NCBI RefSeq assembly: GCF_003711845.1 | Contig: NZ_RHLQ01000009.1 | Location: forward strand, 18,956 to 82,955 | Length of the DNA: 64,000 bases | Direction: 5' to 3' | From: Lysinibacillus halotolerans | Lineage (GTDB): Bacteria; Bacillota; Bacilli; Bacillales_A; Planococcaceae | Shown: in pieces, positions 43,127 through 50,062 of the stretch | How positions within the stretch are numbered: position 1 is the stretch's first letter | Layout of the letters: the number at the start of each line of letters is the position of its first letter | Position numbers and translations under genes: made by a program | Notes under the pieces: generated by a model | Databases searched by the model: none | Told to the model about the DNA's origin: nothing | Seen by the model: the letters and a program-made list of their open reading frames with translations, nothing else

Positions 43127-43558
43127 TTAAAAAAGCTTCTCACATTTTAATTTCACAAGTTCGACAGGAACTTGATGTAAAGAAGCAATAACATATATAT
43201 TGTTGTATCCTATAAAACTTTCATCCGGTATAAGTAATTCAGCAGCAAAGCGGTTTGCTTCGCGCTCTATTTTACTTATTGAAAAAAGTGTGTTTTTTCT
43301 CATAAATGGTGTATTTGATCTTATATGTAATATTGCGTGACCAAGCTCATGTGCACATACTATAAGTTGTTCTTCATCAGATAAATTACTATTTATATAG
43401 ATTATTCGATTACGCTTTTCATACTGATAAAAGCCATTTATTTCTTCGTGTAAATCCATCTTAATTACATGAATATTTAATAACTTAGCTAATTTATATG
43501 GGTTCCTTGTATTATACTTTTTGTACAATTTCTCCACTATCACCTTTATCCAATCCAT
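43127..43558 (-). CDS. ImmA/IrrE-like metallopeptidase
   Basis: A 143-residue zinc protease with HELGH (HExxH) in VCAHELGHAILHI and the downstream EANRFAAELLIP that provides the third ligand. In ICEBs1 and phi105-like elements, ImmA cleaves the ImmR repressor after DNA damage or cell-cell signalling and so induces the element. It sits directly upstream of the repressor gene in the same leftward transcript, with integrase downstream, the same order as in those elements. The signal that activates it here is unknown. Confidence 0.9.
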   Translation of the reverse strand: MDWIKVIVEKLYKKYNTRNPYKLAKLLNIHVIKMDLHEEINGFYQYEKRNRIIYINSNLSDEEQLIVCAHELGHAILHIRSNTPFMRKNTLFSISKIEREANRFAAELLIPDESFIGYNNIYVIASLHQVPVELVKLKCEKLF

Positions 43559-43577
43559 CAGAATCCCCCAAACCGAA

Positions 43578-43997
43578 TTACTCTTCTTTGTCTCTATATT
43601 TTTTTGGGATAAACTTTTTGTTGGCTTTTTTAGCTAATCTAACACCAAACTCCATTGCTTCCAACAAAGATTCTCTTGCTTCATCAGAAATAGGTTCACC
43701 ATCAAAAGCAAGTCCTTCAGCATTCATAAGATCTCTTCTTAACTCCTCAACCCGTTTAGCTATGTCCTTTTCATCTTTATCGCTGAATTGTTTATTTACA
43801 GTATTGTTGCCTAGTAACCATTCTGTAGATACTTCATATAAGTTAGCCAGTTTTTTTAACATTTCAGTATCAGGATCTCTATAATTTCTCTCGTAACCTG
43901 ATAGTGCGCCGTTTGTAATCCCTAATTTAGTAGCAGCCTCTATTTGTGTAAAACCCTTTAACTTCCTAGCTTCTTTCAATCTTTCTCCGAGTGTCAT
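43578..43997 (-). CDS. ImmR-like prophage repressor
   Basis: A 139-residue HTH_XRE repressor. The DNA-binding domain is at residues about 4-60 (RLKEARKLKGFTQIEAATKL, then NGALSGYERN). A C-terminal segment (ESLLEAMEFGVRLAKKANKK) resembles the ImmR region that is cut by ImmA. It is transcribed leftward from the divergent control region, is followed by the ImmA-like protease, and should keep the rightward early promoter at 44100-44129 off. Operators with the core AACGAWWCGCTTA lie on both sides of that promoter. Confidence 0.88.
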   Translation of the reverse strand: MTLGERLKEARKLKGFTQIEAATKLGITNGALSGYERNYRDPDTEMLKKLANLYEVSTEWLLGNNTVNKQFSDKDEKDIAKRVEELRRDLMNAEGLAFDGEPISDEARESLLEAMEFGVRLAKKANKKFIPKKYRDKEE

Positions 43998-44046
43998 ATT
44001 GCACCTCTTTTCTAAACGTAACGTTACTTTTAAATATACACTTTTA

Positions 44047-44152
44047 AACGATAAGTTAAAAGATTTTTAACGAATCGCTTATTTTTTTAATATTTATGGT
44101 TGACTTTAACGTAATGTTTAATTTATAATGAAAACAAGTTAAGCGTTTCGTT
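44047..44152. promoter_or_regulatory. lysogeny control region: operators and early promoter
   Basis: Core sites AACGAATCGCTTA (44069-44081, plus strand) and AACGAAACGCTTA (44140-44152, read on the minus strand) are inverted repeats of the same 13-mer. A partial site AACGATAAGTTA is at 44047-44058. GTTAAAA-GAT-TTTTAAC (44055-44071) is a further dyad. The rightward promoter is TTGACT (44100-44105), 18 bases, TATAAT (44124-44129), bracketed by operators. Leftward transcription of the repressor starts from the opposite strand in the same region. Confidence 0.72.
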
Positions 44153-44171
44153 TAATTTAGGAGGTGAAAAC

Positions 44172-44402
44172 TTGGTAGATGTAAATAAAAACATCGAGAA
44201 GGTTCGTTTAAGTAAAGGTATTACTAGAAAGTTTGTTGCAAAAAAATGTGGTAAAACACAGCAGTGGTATTGGAAAGTAGAAAAAGGTCTAATTATACCC
44301 GATGCTGTAAATTTACAATTGATAGCTAAAGCACTAGAAGTAGATGTAAAAATTTTTTTTGAGAACAAATTAAACGATACGCTTAATACAAAATTGGCAT
44401 AG
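44172..44402 (+). CDS. Cro-like HTH protein
   Basis: A 76-residue XRE-family DNA-binding protein. A TTG start at 44172 follows GGAGGTG. The HTH shows RLSKGITRKFVAKKCGKTQQ followed by WYWKVEKGL. It is the first rightward gene after the early promoter, in the position of Cro in lambdoid-type control regions. A third operator-like 13-mer, AACGATACGCTTA (44373-44385), lies inside its 3-prime end. Confidence 0.82.
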   Translation: MVDVNKNIEKVRLSKGITRKFVAKKCGKTQQWYWKVEKGLIIPDAVNLQLIAKALEVDVKIFFENKLNDTLNTKLA

Positions 44403-44553
44403 GAGGTAAGAAGGTGGAAATGAAGATCATTATAATCACCTCACATTTAAGGTGAATATAACTAAAGTTATGATTGCAGACTTAAAAACTTAGTGGAAGG
44501 CTGTTGCACAAACAGCCTTGTAGATATGAGGATACATTAGGGGGGCATATTAA
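44403..44553. other. short gene-free segment with one hairpin
   Basis: No credible gene is seen here. AAGGCTGTT (44497-44505) pairs with AACAGCCTT (44511-44519), but without a T-tract, so it is only a possible attenuator of the rightward early transcript. Confidence 0.4.
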
Positions 44554-44880
44554 GTGGACGTTAAAGAAATGGTTCAAGATATTGATTCATTGGAAATTCA
44601 ATTGCTTGAAAAAAAATTAGCGTTAGTTGTAGAAAGAGCATACCAACAAGGTGTAGAAGATGGGCAAAGCAAGTACAAATATCCTGAACTACTTAAACAA
44701 GAGGATTTGGTTGAAATTCTTCAAGCCGAACTACCTACTGTAAGAAAGCTTGTAGCAAGAAGAGATTTTCCAAAATTCGAACATACACGTGCAAGATATC
44801 CACGTGATGCAGTATTTGAATGGATTAAACGAAATTCAACTGATTACGGTACTAATCTTTTACGCTTCAAAACAAATTAA
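44554..44880 (+). CDS. excisionase-like DNA-binding protein
   Basis: A 108-residue protein with a GTG start after AGGGGGGC. The N-terminal half is helical (about residues 5-40). The C-terminal half resembles the MerR-like winged helix of excisionases and phage DNA-binding proteins (LLKQEDLVEILQAELPTVRK, then RDFPKFEHTRARYPRDAVFE). This kind of gene is common just after Cro in Bacillota prophages, where it may act in excision or regulation. Function is inferred from the fold only. Confidence 0.6.
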   Translation: MDVKEMVQDIDSLEIQLLEKKLALVVERAYQQGVEDGQSKYKYPELLKQEDLVEILQAELPTVRKLVARRDFPKFEHTRARYPRDAVFEWIKRNSTDYGTNLLRFKTN

Positions 44881-44985
44881 AGGTTGGGCATTACCTCTAT
44901 TAATTTCATTTTATAAATTTATGTAAAAACTTACCATACAGCCCACGTATAATATACATCCTATGTATAAAAAGGGGTGAGAATA

Positions 44986-45261
44986 ATGGAAATGGATGTT
45001 GGGTCACTTATAAAAAAGTGTCGGAAAAAGGCAAAAATGTCACAGGAAGCATTGGCTCATTTGATGCATACGACACAAGCAACAATTAGCAGAGTTGAAA
45101 AGGGACTAGTTACAGTTGAGGCAAAATTCTTAGTTAAAGTTTCAAAGGTAACAAACTCAGAAGACGTTGTTATTGCTTCATTGTTTAGTGCAGATGCAAT
45201 TATGCAAGCAGCTCAATTAGTACCTATGTTTATTATTGGAGGCTTTAGATTATGGATTTAA
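44986..45261 (+). CDS. small XRE-family regulator
   Basis: A 91-residue protein with an HTH_XRE domain (about residues 6-60: LIKKCRKKAKMSQEALAHLM, then QATISRVEKGL). The C-terminal tail is hydrophobic (QAAQLVPMFIIGGFRLWI) and could associate with the membrane. The ATG at 44986 follows GGGGTG; an upstream GTG is less likely. The next gene starts within its last 10 bases. Role in the early region unknown. Confidence 0.7.
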   Translation: MEMDVGSLIKKCRKKAKMSQEALAHLMHTTQATISRVEKGLVTVEAKFLVKVSKVTNSEDVVIASLFSADAIMQAAQLVPMFIIGGFRLWI

Positions 45262-45497
45262 AACAAATCAATCAAAAAATCGTGACTGAAAATCTATGTT
45301 ACGAAGACTTAATTGCAAGGGCAGATGTTTATAGAGAGCGTGGCGATTGGAACATGGCAAGGGAGTTATTGAAAGACGCAATTAAATCTATCAATGCACT
45401 ACAAGAATTAGAGAAACGCAAACAACTACATATCATGCCACATTATTTAAAAAGAATTGGTGTGGTTGCGAAGGTGGTGAAAAGATTTGCGAATTAA
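45252..45497 (+). CDS. hypothetical phage protein (81 aa)
   Basis: Not recognised. An 81-residue, mostly helical and basic protein (MDLKQINQKIVTENLCYEDL to VVKRFAN). The ATG overlaps the end of the preceding regulator gene by 10 bases, with GGAGG just upstream, so translation is probably coupled. A very short reading frame overlaps its end in turn. Confidence 0.65.
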   Translation: MDLKQINQKIVTENLCYEDLIARADVYRERGDWNMARELLKDAIKSINALQELEKRKQLHIMPHYLKRIGVVAKVVKRFAN

Positions 45498-45576
45498 AGT
45501 TAAAGCCTGGAAGTATCTAACGCCAGATCAAAAGTTGGCATTGCTAAAATCCAGAGCAAATAAAAAAACTGCTTAA
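45487..45576 (+). CDS. possible 29-aa basic peptide
   Basis: TTG at 45487, overlapping the previous gene by 11 bases, opens a 29-residue frame (RIKVKAWKYLTPDQKLALLK and on to KKTA). GGTGGTG lies eight bases upstream. The overlap style matches neighbouring phage genes, but the size makes it uncertain. Confidence 0.3.
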   Translation: MRIKVKAWKYLTPDQKLALLKSRANKKTA

Positions 45577-45655
45577 TCGGTGCAACGATTAAACAGCTTT
45601 CGTGAAATCTTATGTGACTAAAACAATTATACCACAAAAAACGGAGGAAAAAAAC

Positions 45656-46048
45656 ATGCAAATGATTAACTTAGATTCTTTCGCTGGCGGAGCATTAGCA
45701 GAAAAACTCAACATAGAACTTCAAAAAGTACTTACAAATATAGCTGATCCAAACACCGACCACAAAAAGGTTCGTAAGGTGCAAATGACCATGACATTAA
45801 AAGCGAATGAACAAAGAGGTCTAGCTACAGTCATGGTTGATGTAAAATCAACGCTTGCACCAAGCAAAGGTGTAGAAACGCAAATGATGATTGACCTTGA
45901 TGGAAAAGGAAACGTTGTCGGTGCTGAATTAAAAAGCGGTATACCTGGGCAAACGTATTTCGATAACGAGGGAGTAAAAACGGATACTGGACAACCAGTT
46001 GAATCTATTGAAGAAACGAAACCTACTAAAGTTGTTCAATTCAAGTAA
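45656..46048 (+). CDS. phage 'replication terminator protein' family
   Basis: The ATG at 45656 after GGAGG gives 130 residues (MQMINLDSFAGGALAEKLNI). The pattern NIADPNTDHKKVRKVQMTMT, a middle STLAPSKGVETQM and the end GIPGQTYFDNEG matches a family that I recall being labelled replication terminator protein in Bacillota phages. The label is historical and its biochemical role is not established. The upstream in-frame extension from 45602 has no family resemblance. Confidence 0.6.
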   Translation: MQMINLDSFAGGALAEKLNIELQKVLTNIADPNTDHKKVRKVQMTMTLKANEQRGLATVMVDVKSTLAPSKGVETQMMIDLDGKGNVVGAELKSGIPGQTYFDNEGVKTDTGQPVESIEETKPTKVVQFK

Positions 46049-46083
46049 TACCATATAAAAATAATAAAAAAGGATGATGAACT

Positions 46084-46794
46084 ATGTTAAAAAGCGCAAT
46101 GGAGTATTTATTAAATCTTAAACGCCCAGAGGTTGTTGAAGTGGATGGACAAAAGTTCGCTACAGTTGACCTGCAAAGAATTAAAGAACAGTCGAATGTC
46201 GCTACGTTAGAAATTAATACACTAACGGGTTTAGTAGATTACATCAAATCTAAATTTGATAGAAATTCAAAATTAATGATTCACGTTAAATCACCTACTG
46301 AAGTTTACTTATTTGATTCTTTAGATAGTACTAATGATCGTCGTCACTACCTTAAAGCTAAGGCACTTCTACCACAAATTACATTCGAAAGATTTATGGA
46401 TCGTGAAAGATTCCAAATTATGATGCAAGCAAACTTTGTAAACAACCTTGATAAGGAAACAGTTCTTCAAATCGTTAGCAACATTGTTGAAGATACAGGG
46501 GCAGAAATTAAAGACAATGGTCTTTCACAGCAAGTAACTGTGAAAAAGGGTGTTGCTTCAATTGGATATGAAATGATTCCAGGTCGAGTGACTTTAAAAC
46601 CTTTTAGAACGTTTGCAGAAGTACCACAACCAGAAAGCGAATTTATCCTTCGATTAAAAGAAGGTGCACAAGTTGCACTATTTGAAGCAGATGGTGGAGC
46701 TTGGGAATTAAATGCAATTCACAGTATCAAAGATTACTTAGCTTCCGAATTAGCAAAAGAAATTGAAACAGGCGAATTATTCATTATCGGTTAA
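46084..46794 (+). CDS. conserved phage protein of unknown function (236 aa)
   Basis: Not recognised with certainty. It is a soluble 236-residue protein (MLKSAMEYLLNLKRPEVVEV to ETGELFIIG) with mixed alpha-beta character. It contains SIGYEMIPGRVTLKPFRTFA and a hydrophobic sheet-like C-terminus. It follows the putative replication-terminator gene by 35 bases, a pairing I believe is common in Bacillota siphophages, which suggests a joint role in early or replication functions. A strongly structured spacer follows. Confidence 0.6.
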   Translation: MLKSAMEYLLNLKRPEVVEVDGQKFATVDLQRIKEQSNVATLEINTLTGLVDYIKSKFDRNSKLMIHVKSPTEVYLFDSLDSTNDRRHYLKAKALLPQITFERFMDRERFQIMMQANFVNNLDKETVLQIVSNIVEDTGAEIKDNGLSQQVTVKKGVASIGYEMIPGRVTLKPFRTFAEVPQPESEFILRLKEGAQVALFEADGGAWELNAIHSIKDYLASELAKEIETGELFIIG

Positions 46795-46806
46795 GTTAAT
46801 GCGAGT

Positions 46807-46935
46807 GCGAGATAGTCTCGCTCTCGTCAAGCAGTTCACAATCTAAAATAAAACAAAGGAAGGTGAAAACACACTTCCTTGCTCTAATAACCCTATAAAT
46901 GATTGTGAGCTGCTTGATGGGATTCCATCAAAAGG
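46807..46935 (+). ncRNA. highly folded intergenic segment
   Basis: TCAAGCAGTTCACAATC (46827-46843) pairs with GATTGTGAGCTGCTTGA (46901-46917) over 17 positions with one G-T pair. Inside is AAGGAAG with CTTCCTT (about 46856-46880). On the left GCGAGA/TCTCGC (46807-46821) forms a separate stem, and on the right GATGG/CCATC (46915-46930) another. The outer stem is far longer than expected by chance. It could be a small RNA, an mRNA control element for the next small gene or a replication-related site. Confidence 0.5.
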
Positions 46936-46947
46936 TAGGTGACAAAG

Positions 46948-47079
46948 ATGAATGAAAGTAAAAAATCCTCACAAGTTGTTGGAACAACGAGTGAGGAGAA
47001 GACTATTAACAAAGTAGTTAAAGTTACTGTACTAATGGATGGTAAAGTTATTGGTCATGTTGTGGAAAATCTCGCTTGA
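46948..47079 (+). CDS. 43-aa hypothetical protein
   Basis: ATG at 46948, seven to eight bases after AAGGTAGGTG, opens a 43-residue frame (MNESKKSSQVVGTTSEEKTI, ending MDGKVIGHVVENLA). The C-terminal half looks like a small beta-structured domain (NKVVKVTVLMDGKVIGHVV). Its last 32 bases overlap the oppositely oriented gene ending at 47048. No family recognised. Confidence 0.6.
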   Translation: MNESKKSSQVVGTTSEEKTINKVVKVTVLMDGKVIGHVVENLA

Positions 47080-47239
47080 ATATTTCTAAGTATTCCTTGT
47101 ACAGAAATAAGTATTCACTGTATGGATCAAATTTAATTTCGTTATTCCCTTGATTTGCTTGTTCTTGGATCACGTGTCTATATCTGAAATCCAACGTATA
47201 CATCGCTAAATCATGAGCTCTTTGTTCATTCGTTAGCAT
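47048..47239 (-). CDS. 63-aa leftward phage protein
   Basis: A minus-strand gene within the rightward early region. It starts at the ATG complementary to 47237-47239 after AGGTAGGTG, and gives 63 residues (MLTNEQRAHDLAMYTLDFRY to DFPQHDQ). Acidic, helical, resembling small hypothetical proteins seen in other Bacillota prophages. Its ribosome binding site lies within a 12-base-pair hairpin (47252-47279). A leftward terminator (47295-47323) shields it from transcription further right. Function unknown. Confidence 0.6.
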   Translation of the reverse strand: MLTNEQRAHDLAMYTLDFRYRHVIQEQANQGNNEIKFDPYSEYLFLYKEYLEIFKRDFPQHDQ

Positions 47240-47251
47240 ATCTATCACCTA

Positions 47252-47279
47252 CCTTTCTACTAATAGTTTAGCAGAAAGG
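47252..47279 (-). promoter_or_regulatory. hairpin covering the leftward gene's ribosome binding site
   Basis: CCTTTCTACTAA (47252-47263) pairs with TTAGCAGAAAGG (47268-47279) with one mismatch. On the minus strand it contains the start of the purine-rich ribosome binding site. Confidence 0.5.
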
Positions 47280-47294
47280 AAAGTATTTAAAGTC

Positions 47295-47323
47295 ATAAAA
47301 AAACAGGTGCAATACAGCACCTG
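47295..47323 (-). terminator. leftward terminator
   Basis: CAGGTGC (about 47304-47310) and GCACCTG (about 47317-47323) pair, and on the minus strand the stem is followed by seven Ts (the A-run at 47297-47303). It blocks leftward transcription before the 63-aa gene. Confidence 0.7.
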
Positions 47324-47411
47324 CAATTACCTGATTGTTTTAGCGGACACTCAGAAAATAAATTTTCTTTAATTATGAACCAAACTATAAAAAATATCAA
47401 GGAGCGATCAT

Positions 47412-47624
47412 ATGGAAACTTACATTCAACAATTAAAACAATTTTTAACGGACGAAAAGGAAAAATTAACTGACTTAGCTCTAGATGTAGCAAACGCTAA
47501 GAATGATTATAAACTTGCTAAAGCCAAAGCTATTTATTCAACTCAATTAGCACGTGTTAGTGGCATTGAAGACACTTTAAATATGGCGTTAAAAGTTGAA
47601 GAAAAAGGGCTTACGTCAAAATGA
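47412..47624 (+). CDS. 70-aa helical phage protein
   Basis: A 70-residue, entirely helical protein (METYIQQLKQFLTDEKEKLT) with heptad-like spacing that suggests a coiled coil. AAGGAGCG precedes the ATG. Not recognised. The stop is followed 26 bases later by the ORF6N gene, and the spacer carries an ACGTC-N5-GACGT dyad (47613-47627). Confidence 0.6.
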   Translation: METYIQQLKQFLTDEKEKLTDLALDVANAKNDYKLAKAKAIYSTQLARVSGIEDTLNMALKVEEKGLTSK

Positions 47625-47627
47625 CGT
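47613..47627. promoter_or_regulatory. dyad site 1 upstream of the ORF6N gene
   Basis: ACGTC-AAAAT-GACGT. The same dyad with the same downstream TACCCTT sequence recurs inside the ORF6N gene at 47836-47850. Confidence 0.5.
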
Positions 47628-47650
47628 TACCCTTGTGAGGGGGAGTTAAA

Positions 47651-48289
47651 ATGCAGCAATTACAAGTATTAGAGCATTTGGATAAAAGGGTACTAACTAC
47701 TCAACAAATTGCCGAGGCATTTGGCACAAAAGCAAAAGTTATTACTCGTAATTTTCAACGTAATAATGATCACTATGAGCAGGGTGTACATTATTTCGCC
47801 TTAACTGGTGAATCTTTAAAGCAATTCAAAGGCTCACGTCGAGATGACGTTACCCTTAAATTTGTATCAGTACTGTACTTATGGACAGAACAAGGAGCAT
47901 GGCTTCATGCCAAATCACTCAATAGCGATAAGGCTTGGCAAGCATACAACATGTTGATTTCAAGCTACTACCAAATCAAGGAGCAACTTGAGGAAGTGCC
48001 TCAAACACTAGCAATTTCTTATAAACAATTTCAGCAAATTGAAAGGAGGGTTGAGACTTTGGAACAACTCGTAAAAAATGCAACGTTACATTCAGGTGAA
48101 CAATTAAGATTACGTAAAGCCGTAGGGGCACGTGTTTGTGAATTGACAGAAAATCAAGGCGCTAGACAAGCCTTGTTCCGTTCCATCTATGCAGCTCTTA
48201 AAGAACGTTATCATGTAGGCTCATATCGAGATATTAAACAATATCAACTTCAAGATGCACTACGTTTTGTCGAAAAGTGGGGGAAATAA
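47651..48289 (+). CDS. ORF6N-domain phage regulator
   Basis: A 212-residue protein with an N-terminal ORF6N domain (residues about 5-95: VLEHLDKRVLTTQQIAEAFG, then VITRNFQRNNDHYEQGVHYF). The C-terminal ORF6C-like domain contains RLRKAVGARVCELTENQGAR and ends RFVEKWGK. Proteins of this design act as antirepressors or DNA-binding regulators in phages. GAGGGGGAG precedes the ATG. Its own coding region and upstream spacer share the ACGTC-N5-GACGT dyad, compatible with autoregulation. Confidence 0.85.
   Translation: MQQLQVLEHLDKRVLTTQQIAEAFGTKAKVITRNFQRNNDHYEQGVHYFALTGESLKQFKGSRRDDVTLKFVSVLYLWTEQGAWLHAKSLNSDKAWQAYNMLISSYYQIKEQLEEVPQTLAISYKQFQQIERRVETLEQLVKNATLHSGEQLRLRKAVGARVCELTENQGARQALFRSIYAALKERYHVGSYRDIKQYQLQDALRFVEKWGK
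47836..47850. promoter_or_regulatory. dyad site 2 inside the ORF6N gene
   Basis: ACGTC-GAGAT-GACGT followed by TACCCTT. With site 1 it makes a 22-base imperfect direct repeat (two mismatches). Confidence 0.45.
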
Positions 48290-48293
48290 AATT

Positions 48294-49250
48294 ATGAATC
48301 TATTAATCAATGAACCACCGTTGCAGGTGTTACCAACACTTGCAACAAAAATTGGCTTAAACAATGCGATTGTTGTTCAGCAAGTGCATTACTGGTTGCG
48401 TATTTCAAATAACATTCGTGATGGACAAGCTTGGGTGTACAAATCCATAGACGAATGGGCAGAACAGTTCCCATTTTACTCAAAACGCACCGTTCAAAGG
48501 ATTATTGCAGAGTTAGAGAGCAAAGAGATTCTTGTCGTAGGTAACTTTAATAAGCTGAAATTTGACAGAACAAAATGGTATCGAATTGATTATGAAAAAC
48601 TCGAAAACCTATGTAATGGTGCATTACTACAAAATGACATTATCGAAGATGACAATTTGTCATTAAGGAATGCGCCAAATTGTCTAAATGAATCACGACA
48701 AAATGACGTAATGGACAATGACAAAATGGCAGTATCTGAACATGACAAAATGGCAGTACCAATAACCAGAGAATACACAGAGAATACTACAGAGAATACA
48801 ACAGAGAAAAAGAAAAGTCGCAAACAAGTTTACGACGAATCTTCTGTACATTATCAATTAGCAAAATCGCTTTATGAAAAAATATTAGTTGATGACCCAA
48901 GCTTTAAAGAGCCTAACTTACAAACTTGGTCAGATCATATTCGCTTGATGATGGAACGTGATGGTCGAACGGCGGAACAAATCGAATATTTAATTGAGTG
49001 GTCACAAAACCATACTTTCTGGAATTCTCATATTCTATCAACCAAGAAATTAAGGGAAAAAGCCACTACCTTGATAAAACAAATCAAGGCTGAAAATGAA
49101 AAGAAATCCGCACCTAAAAAATACAATAACGGACGAACAGAAATACTTCCTGAATGGTTTAACAAGCGTGATCAACCAAATTCACAATCCGATGAAGTAA
49201 TAGATTTTGAAGCTGAGAGACAAAAAATATTAGCTAAATTGGAGGGGTAA
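48294..49250 (+). CDS. phage replisome organizer / replication initiation protein
   Basis: A 318-residue replication protein. The N-terminal winged-helix part (LLINEPPLQVLPTLATKIGL, then QQVHYWLRIS and EWAEQFPFYSKRTVQRIIAE) is typical of Bacillota phage replisome organizers that bind the phage origin. A low-complexity linker (about residues 115-195) contains repeated Asp-Asn-Asp-Lys-Met blocks and ENTTENTTEKKK. The C-terminal domain (NLQTWSDHIRLMMERDGRTA) resembles the region that recruits helicase. The linker DNA contains repeats such as GACAAAATGGCAGTA, a place where phage origins often lie. No separate helicase loader follows. Confidence 0.8.
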   Translation: MNLLINEPPLQVLPTLATKIGLNNAIVVQQVHYWLRISNNIRDGQAWVYKSIDEWAEQFPFYSKRTVQRIIAELESKEILVVGNFNKLKFDRTKWYRIDYEKLENLCNGALLQNDIIEDDNLSLRNAPNCLNESRQNDVMDNDKMAVSEHDKMAVPITREYTENTTENTTEKKKSRKQVYDESSVHYQLAKSLYEKILVDDPSFKEPNLQTWSDHIRLMMERDGRTAEQIEYLIEWSQNHTFWNSHILSTKKLREKATTLIKQIKAENEKKSAPKKYNNGRTEILPEWFNKRDQPNSQSDEVIDFEAERQKILAKLEG

Positions 49251-49251
49251 T

Positions 49252-49491
49252 ATGCAATTTAGAAAAAATGGGATTCCTATAGATGTTCCAGATCAACGCC
49301 CAAAGGTTGTTACAAAAACCTTTAAAGGTCACGAAGATTTTTATAAATACAAAAAATATGCAACTTTAACAGGTTTTGAGGATGGTTGTAAGGTGATAGC
49401 TACTGCACCTATAGAACATCCAGAGTTTAAAATGCTTCTAGATAGGGGTTATCGAGTAATTGAAACCTGGAAAAGGAGAGATATTGCGTGA
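49252..49491 (+). CDS. 79-aa hypothetical phage protein
   Basis: Not recognised. 79 residues (MQFRKNGIPIDVPDQRPKVV to ETWKRRDIA). Begins one base after the replication gene stop, with GGAGGGG inside that gene's end, and its own end overlaps the YopX-like gene by 4 bases, so it belongs to a tightly coupled early operon. Confidence 0.65.
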   Translation: MQFRKNGIPIDVPDQRPKVVTKTFKGHEDFYKYKKYATLTGFEDGCKVIATAPIEHPEFKMLLDRGYRVIETWKRRDIA

Positions 49492-49970
49492 GTAAGATTA
49501 AGTTTCGCGCTTTTATAAAGTCAACTAAAGAAATTGTAGATGTCGAATGGATTGATTTTATAAACAAACAAATCACATATCACCGAATTGACTTTAAAGA
49601 TTTCGGATTAGTAAGCAGTGCATCTTTTGAAGAAATAGAACTCATGCAATACACAAATCTCAATGATCGTAATGGGAAAGAGATTTATGAAGGGGATATT
49701 GTTAAGTACTCTTTTAAAGATGGAGAAGATATAAATACTCGTGTATTAGAAATTTTCAATGATGGAGTGAATTTCAAAACGAAAGAACTGTATCGAAATT
49801 ATTGGTTAGAAAAAATAGATGGTGTTTTAAAAATTAAACATGGACATTTAACAAAATACAAAGGAGAAACAAATCTACTTTGTAATGTATCTGGATTAGT
49901 TATTTATTGGTATGAAGTTATCGGCAACATCTACGAAGATAAGCATTTGTTGGAGTGTGATGCAGGATGA
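49488..49970 (+). CDS. YopX-family protein
   Basis: A 160-residue protein with a GTG start at 49488. The family pattern is clear: KIKFRAFIKSTKEIVDVEWI at the N-terminus, LMQYTNLNDRNGKEIYEGDI in the middle and YWYEVIGNIYEDKHLL at the end. YopX proteins are abundant in Bacillota phages; their role is unknown. It overlaps the previous gene by 4 bases and its TGA overlaps the ATG of a tiny membrane-peptide gene. Confidence 0.85.
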   Translation: MSKIKFRAFIKSTKEIVDVEWIDFINKQITYHRIDFKDFGLVSSASFEEIELMQYTNLNDRNGKEIYEGDIVKYSFKDGEDINTRVLEIFNDGVNFKTKELYRNYWLEKIDGVLKIKHGHLTKYKGETNLLCNVSGLVIYWYEVIGNIYEDKHLLECDAG

Positions 49971-50062
49971 ACACTATCGGAAATATAGGTGTAATTATCC
50001 TGACGATTTGGGGAGTAATTATCATGTTCAAAACGGAATGGGAAGGGATGAAACGGAAATGA
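49967..50062 (+). CDS. 31-aa single-TM peptide
   Basis: A 31-residue frame (MNTIGNIGVIILTIWGVIIM, ending WEGMKRK) with one membrane helix and a basic tail. Its ATG overlaps the YopX-like stop as ATGA (49967-49970), and its own stop overlaps the next start as ATGA (50059-50062). That double overlap is strong evidence that it is translated. Function unknown. Confidence 0.65.
   Translation: MNTIGNIGVIILTIWGVIIMFKTEWEGMKRK

Noticed and set aside
43498..43884. 128-codon plus-strand frame opposite the repressor and protease genes
   Set aside because: Covers parts of two well-supported leftward genes and shows no independent start signals.
48715..48765. Repeated GACAAAATGGCAGTA in the replication gene as a phage origin
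   Set aside because: Only two close copies with some partial ones are visible and they encode a low-complexity linker; suggestive of an origin but too weak to list as a feature.
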